Source: Desulfocicer vacuolatum DSM 3385 (GTDB taxonomy: Bacteria > Desulfobacterota > Desulfobacteria > Desulfobacterales > Desulfobacteraceae). Taken from it: DNA of 64,000 nucleotides. The notes under the pieces were generated by a model, which saw only the letters and a list, made by a program, of their open reading frames with translations, was not told the DNA's origin and ran no database searches. The stretch spans positions 1 through 64,000 of the forward strand of contig NZ_FWXY01000020.1 of assembly GCF_900176365.1 (NCBI RefSeq), in the 5' to 3' direction. Made by a program: the position numbers and the translations under genes. Positions 61,124 to 64,000 of this stretch are shown here, piece after piece; position 1 is the first letter of the stretch; every line of letters begins with the position of its first letter.

Positions 61124-62305
61124 ATGAGAAAGGCAGTTATTGTAAGTGCAGTCAGAACCCCCCTGGGGAGCTTTGGTGGCTCATTAAGTAAAATTGGCGC
61201 CACAGATTTGGGTGCCCATGTGATAAAAGAGACCATCCGCCGTGCAGGCATTGAAAAAACAGACATTCAGGAATGTATCATGGGCATGGTACTTCCCTGT
61301 GGATATGGACAGAATCCCGGAAAACTGGCAGCCGTTAAAGCGGGTCTTCCCTGGGAGGTGGAATCCATCACCATTAACAAAGTGTGCGGTTCATCCCTTA
61401 AAGCCGTGATGCTGGCAGCCCAGGCCATTCAGTGTGGGGATGCCGATGTGGTGGTGGCAGGCGGTATGGAAACCATGAGCATGGCTCCTTATTACATGGA
61501 TAAGGCAAGGTGGGGTCACCGCATGGGCCCGGGGAAAATTGAGGATCACATGGTCCATGACGGGTTGTGGGATGTGATCAATGATTTTCACATGGGAATG
61601 TCCAATGAATTGTCTTCTGAAAAATGGGAAGTTTCCAGGGAAGAGCAGGATCAATTTGCTGCCGAGTCTTATCGGCGTGCCTGTGAAGCAGTAAAATCGG
61701 GTCGTTTTAAAGATGAAATCGTTCCTGTGGAAATTCCCCAACGCAAAGGTGATCCCATTGTGTTTGACACCGATGAATGTCCCCAGGAAACCGGTTATGA
61801 AAAATTATCCAAAATGAAGGGGGCATTTAAAAAGGGCGGTGTGGGTACGGCCGGTAATGCATCCATCATCAGTGACGGTGCTTCGGCCCTGGTGATTATG
61901 GAAGAAGAAAAAGCCAAGGCGTTGGGGTGCACCATCATGGCGGAAATCGGTGCCCAGGCATCCTATGGCATTGATATGAAATATGTTCTCATGGCACCCA
62001 TTTATGCCATTCCCAAGGTTTTAAAAAAAGAGGGCTGTACCATTGATGACATTGATCTGTTTGAAATAAATGAGGCCTTTAGCGGTAGTTCCGCAGGCAT
62101 CAACAAGGTTTTGGAACTTGATTCTGAAAAAGTCAATGTCAACGGCGGCAGCGTGGCATTGGGCCATCCCATCGGTGCCAGCGGGGCCCGGGTTCTCACC
62201 ACCCTTTTATATGAAATGGAAAAACGAAATCTTAAAAAAGGACTTGCCTCCCTTTGCCTTGGCGGCGGAGAAGCTGTGGCCCTGGTGATTAATCGACCGG
62301 CATAA
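61124..62305 (+). CDS. Acetyl-CoA C-acetyltransferase (thiolase)
   Basis: A 393-residue thiolase of typical length. The acyl-binding Cys is Cys88 in [12 protein letters not shown], the catalytic His is in [12 protein letters not shown] near residue 350, and the second Cys is in [10 protein letters not shown] near 380. It condenses or cleaves acetoacetyl-CoA and related 3-ketoacyl-CoAs. The next gene is a 3-hydroxybutyryl-CoA dehydrogenase, so the pair makes or degrades C4 acyl-CoA, linking to the butyryl/isobutyryl-CoA mutase upstream. AAAGGAAATGAGG precedes the ATG. Confidence 0.92.
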   Translation: MRKAVIVSAVRTPLGSFGGSLSKIGATDLGAHVIKETIRRAGIEKTDIQECIMGMVLPCGYGQNPGKLAAVKAGLPWEVESITINKVCGSSLKAVMLAAQAIQCGDADVVVAGGMETMSMAPYYMDKARWGHRMGPGKIEDHMVHDGLWDVINDFHMGMSNELSSEKWEVSREEQDQFAAESYRRACEAVKSGRFKDEIVPVEIPQRKGDPIVFDTDECPQETGYEKLSKMKGAFKKGGVGTAGNASIISDGASALVIMEEEKAKALGCTIMAEIGAQASYGIDMKYVLMAPIYAIPKVLKKEGCTIDDIDLFEINEAFSGSSAGINKVLELDSEKVNVNGGSVALGHPIGASGARVLTTLLYEMEKRNLKKGLASLCLGGGEAVALVINRPA

Positions 62306-62437
62306 ATAAATAGTTTTCGGCACGGTTTTTACACTCTAAATCCGTGCCCGTGTTGTTGATACTCTGTTCTTTCGGGGGTGTTTTATCACCCTTATTACTC
62401 AATTGTTTTTTATTGAAATATATATTCAGGAGAGATC

Positions 62438-63289
62438 ATGGAGATTAAAAAATTCGGCGTAATCGGCGCAGGTCAGATGGGCAACGGTATTGCCCAGGTG
62501 GCCGCTGCCAGCGGACTTGAAGTGTTGATGAGTGATATCAAGGAAGAGTTCACCGCCAACGGTGTGGCAAACATAACGAAAAATCTGGCAAGAAGCGTTA
62601 AAAAAGGTAAGCTGGACCAGGCTGAAATGGATGCCATTCTGGCCAGAATCAAAACCACCACAGACCTCAAAGACATGGCCTCTGTGGATTTTGTTGTGGA
62701 AGCTGCTGTGGAGCGTGAAGACCTTAAATTTAAAATTTTTGAGGATCTTGATGCAGTGTGCCCGGAACACGTTATTCTCTCCACCAACACCTCTTCCATT
62801 CCCATTGGCCGCATTGCTGCCAGAACCAAACGCCCGGACAAAGTAATCGGCATGCATTTCATGAATCCGGTGCCGGTGATGAAGCTTGTTGAAGTCATCA
62901 AGGGACTTCCCACTTCAGAAGAAACCTTTAACATCACCTGGGAATTGAGTAAAAAATTTGGTAAAACTCCGGCCGAAGCCAATGATTTCCCGGGATTCAT
63001 TGCCAATAGAATTCTTCTGCCCATGATCAATGAGGCCGTCTTTTGTCTCTACCAGGGTGTGGGAAAACCCGAAGACATTGATACAGTCATGAAGCTTGGT
63101 ATGAATCATCCCATGGGCCCCCTGGCTCTTGCTGACCTCATTGGTCTTGATACCTGTCTTGCCATCATGGAGACTTTGTATGACGGGTTTAAGGACTCTA
63201 AATACCGCCCCTGTCCTCTGTTGAGAAAATATGTGGAAGCCGGTTGGCTGGGACGTAAGGTGGGTAAAGGATTCTACGATTACAATTAA
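62438..63289 (+). CDS. hbd: 3-hydroxybutyryl-CoA dehydrogenase
   Basis: A 283-residue NAD(P)-dependent dehydrogenase of standard length. The Rossmann loop is GAGQMGNGIAQ (10-20), the catalytic His is in HFMNPVPVMKLVEV near residue 140, and SSIPIGR and GFIANRILLPMINEA are the expected later blocks. It oxidises 3-hydroxybutyryl-CoA or reduces acetoacetyl-CoA. It is 132 bp downstream of the thiolase, probably in one transcript. AGGAGAG precedes the ATG. Confidence 0.92.
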   Translation: MEIKKFGVIGAGQMGNGIAQVAAASGLEVLMSDIKEEFTANGVANITKNLARSVKKGKLDQAEMDAILARIKTTTDLKDMASVDFVVEAAVEREDLKFKIFEDLDAVCPEHVILSTNTSSIPIGRIAARTKRPDKVIGMHFMNPVPVMKLVEVIKGLPTSEETFNITWELSKKFGKTPAEANDFPGFIANRILLPMINEAVFCLYQGVGKPEDIDTVMKLGMNHPMGPLALADLIGLDTCLAIMETLYDGFKDSKYRPCPLLRKYVEAGWLGRKVGKGFYDYN

Positions 63290-63311
63290 TCCACCGTTGT
63301 TAAGCAGTTAT

Positions 63312-63354
63312 AACGCCCGGGCCGTACATCGGTTCCGGGCGTTTTTGTTTTTTT
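63312..63354 (+). terminator. Intrinsic terminator after hbd
   Basis: AACGCCCGG and CCGGGCGTT form a perfect 9-bp GC-rich stem with a 14-base loop, followed by TTTTGTTTTTTT. It ends the thiolase-hbd transcript. Confidence 0.88.
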
Positions 63355-63368
63355 GGCGATTTTTTTTA

Positions 63369-63453
63369 TATAACTGCCACGGGCAGACCGTATTATGATC
63401 CGGCTTTGTTGTGGGTGGAACCGGATCAGAATGCGGTCCGCCCGTGGCGGTTA
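63369..63453. repeat. Head-to-head repeat family B palindrome
   Basis: Two B half-units meet head to head: ATAACTGCCACGGGCAGACC and GGTCCGCCCGTGGCGGTTAT form the ends, with a second pair ATCCGGCT/AACCGGAT inside. The right end overlaps the stop codon of the SPFH gene by three bases. Confidence 0.85.
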
Positions 63454-64000
63454 TTTTAACGCGCCGATGATACCCTTGACAGCTGCGGGCAGATCTGCCG
63501 GCAATACCACCACTTTGGAATTCTGGGAGGTGGATACGTTTTTCAGAGCTTCAATGTATTTTTCACCCAACAGGTACAGCATGGGCAATTCCTTGTCCTG
63601 GATGGCAGAGGTGACCTTTTCTATGGCCAGCTGGCTTGCCTTGGCAAGGACAATCTGGGCTTCGCCATCCCGCCGGGAGGCCTCCACCCGGCCTTCAGCC
63701 TGGAGAATGGCAGCGGACTTATCACCTTCAGCCCGGGTGACGGTGGCCCGTCTTTTCCGCTCCGCTGCGGCCTGCTCTTCCATGGCTGCCTGCATGGTGG
63801 GGGACGGATTGATGTCCTGGATTTCCACGGTTTTCAATGCAATGCCCCAGTCGGAAATATCATCTGATATGGCATCCTTTAACCGGGTGCGGATGAGGTT
63901 GCGGTTGGAAAGGGCTTCATCCAGATCCATCTCTCCCACAATGGACCGGAGGGAGGTTTGAACCAGGGTTTTGATGGCTGCCTCATAATCATCCACCCCA
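63451..64000 (-). CDS. SPFH/band-7 (stomatin-like) protein, N-terminus beyond window
   Basis: The last roughly 183 residues of a stomatin/prohibitin-type protein; the 5' part lies past base 64000. The visible region contains TSLRSIVGEMDLDEALSNR and WGIALKTVEIQDINPS, classic C-terminal parts of the band-7 domain. A helical coiled-coil AAMEEQAAAERKRRATVTRA and the segment LPADLPAAVKGIIGALK follow at the end. These proteins form membrane-associated oligomers and usually pair with an NfeD protein, which may lie outside the window. Confidence 0.88.
   Translation of the reverse strand, partial: GVDDYEAAIKTLVQTSLRSIVGEMDLDEALSNRNLIRTRLKDAISDDISDWGIALKTVEIQDINPSPTMQAAMEEQAAAERKRRATVTRAEGDKSAAILQAEGRVEASRRDGEAQIVLAKASQLAIEKVTSAIQDKELPMLYLLGEKYIEALKNVSTSQNSKVVVLPADLPAAVKGIIGALK

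Overview
The window looks like chromosome from a strictly anaerobic, Gram-negative Desulfobacterota (Desulfobacteraceae-like) bacterium, of moderate GC. This is inferred from gene content: a large fused cobalamin-dependent acyl-CoA mutase, thiolase and 3-hydroxyacyl-CoA dehydrogenase, class II fumarase, an archaeal-type glutamate synthase, TonB-dependent cobalamin uptake, PHA-type regulators and an RND efflux operon. I cannot confirm the species. There is no rRNA, tRNA, complete insertion sequence, prophage or CRISPR array. The DNA is notable for several families of dispersed palindromic repeats (called A, B, C, D and E here) that fill many intergenic gaps, some directly in front of ribosome binding sites.

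Layout. 0.1-4.6 kb (+): the end of a biotin operon, with dedicated ACP, nitroreductase, ketosynthase and hotdog genes followed by bioF and bioD. A 38-bp direct repeat brackets the ACP/nitroreductase pair. 4.8-6.8 kb (+): three small exported proteins of unknown role. 7.0-15.2 kb (+): an island that I consider the best candidate for an undescribed system. It encodes a divergent Cys-rich sigma-like protein, a soluble zf-HC2 anti-sigma-like protein, a two-TM protein with a cytoplasmic Lon-like (S16) domain and an extracytoplasmic sandwich domain, a GHKL ATPase, and a second GHKL ATPase that ends in an HExxH metallopeptidase motif. 15.3-22.5 kb (-): TetR-TolC-MFP-RND efflux operon with a perfect palindromic operator over its promoter. 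22.7-26.5 kb (+): SNF2 helicase and SWIM protein pair. 26.6-28.2 kb (-): UbiB-like kinase. 28.7-31.7 kb (+): phasin-like protein, two PhaR-type proteins and a patatin. 31.8-33.0 kb (-): TrmO and a SYLF protein.

33.8-41.5 kb (-): cobalamin uptake operon (riboswitch, leader terminator, btuB, a BtuF-CbiZ-BtuF fusion, btuC, btuD). On the other strand, beyond its 3' end, lies the 3' half of a second cobalamin riboswitch with a terminator and no gene to control. 41.7-45.0 kb (+): a GDSL esterase with a Cys/TM/basic C-terminal sorting tail, a HEAT-repeat membrane protein and a CPBP intramembrane protease, probably substrate and processing enzyme. 45.1-53.8 kb: amidohydrolase, fumC, a glutamate synthase with an attenuator-like leader, a PNPOx-like flavoprotein beside a gutted MocR regulator, a MoaD/ThiS-like protein, a methyltransferase and Spo0M. 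54.7-63.3 kb (+): beta-CASP RNase, TetR regulator with operator, IcmF-type mutase, thiolase and 3-hydroxybutyryl-CoA dehydrogenase. The right edge cuts an SPFH gene.

Functional links: cobalamin uptake and salvage (34-41 kb) supplies the cofactor of the IcmF mutase (57-60 kb). The mutase with thiolase and HBD forms a short-chain acyl-CoA module. All family assignments come from reading motifs by eye; no database search was run.
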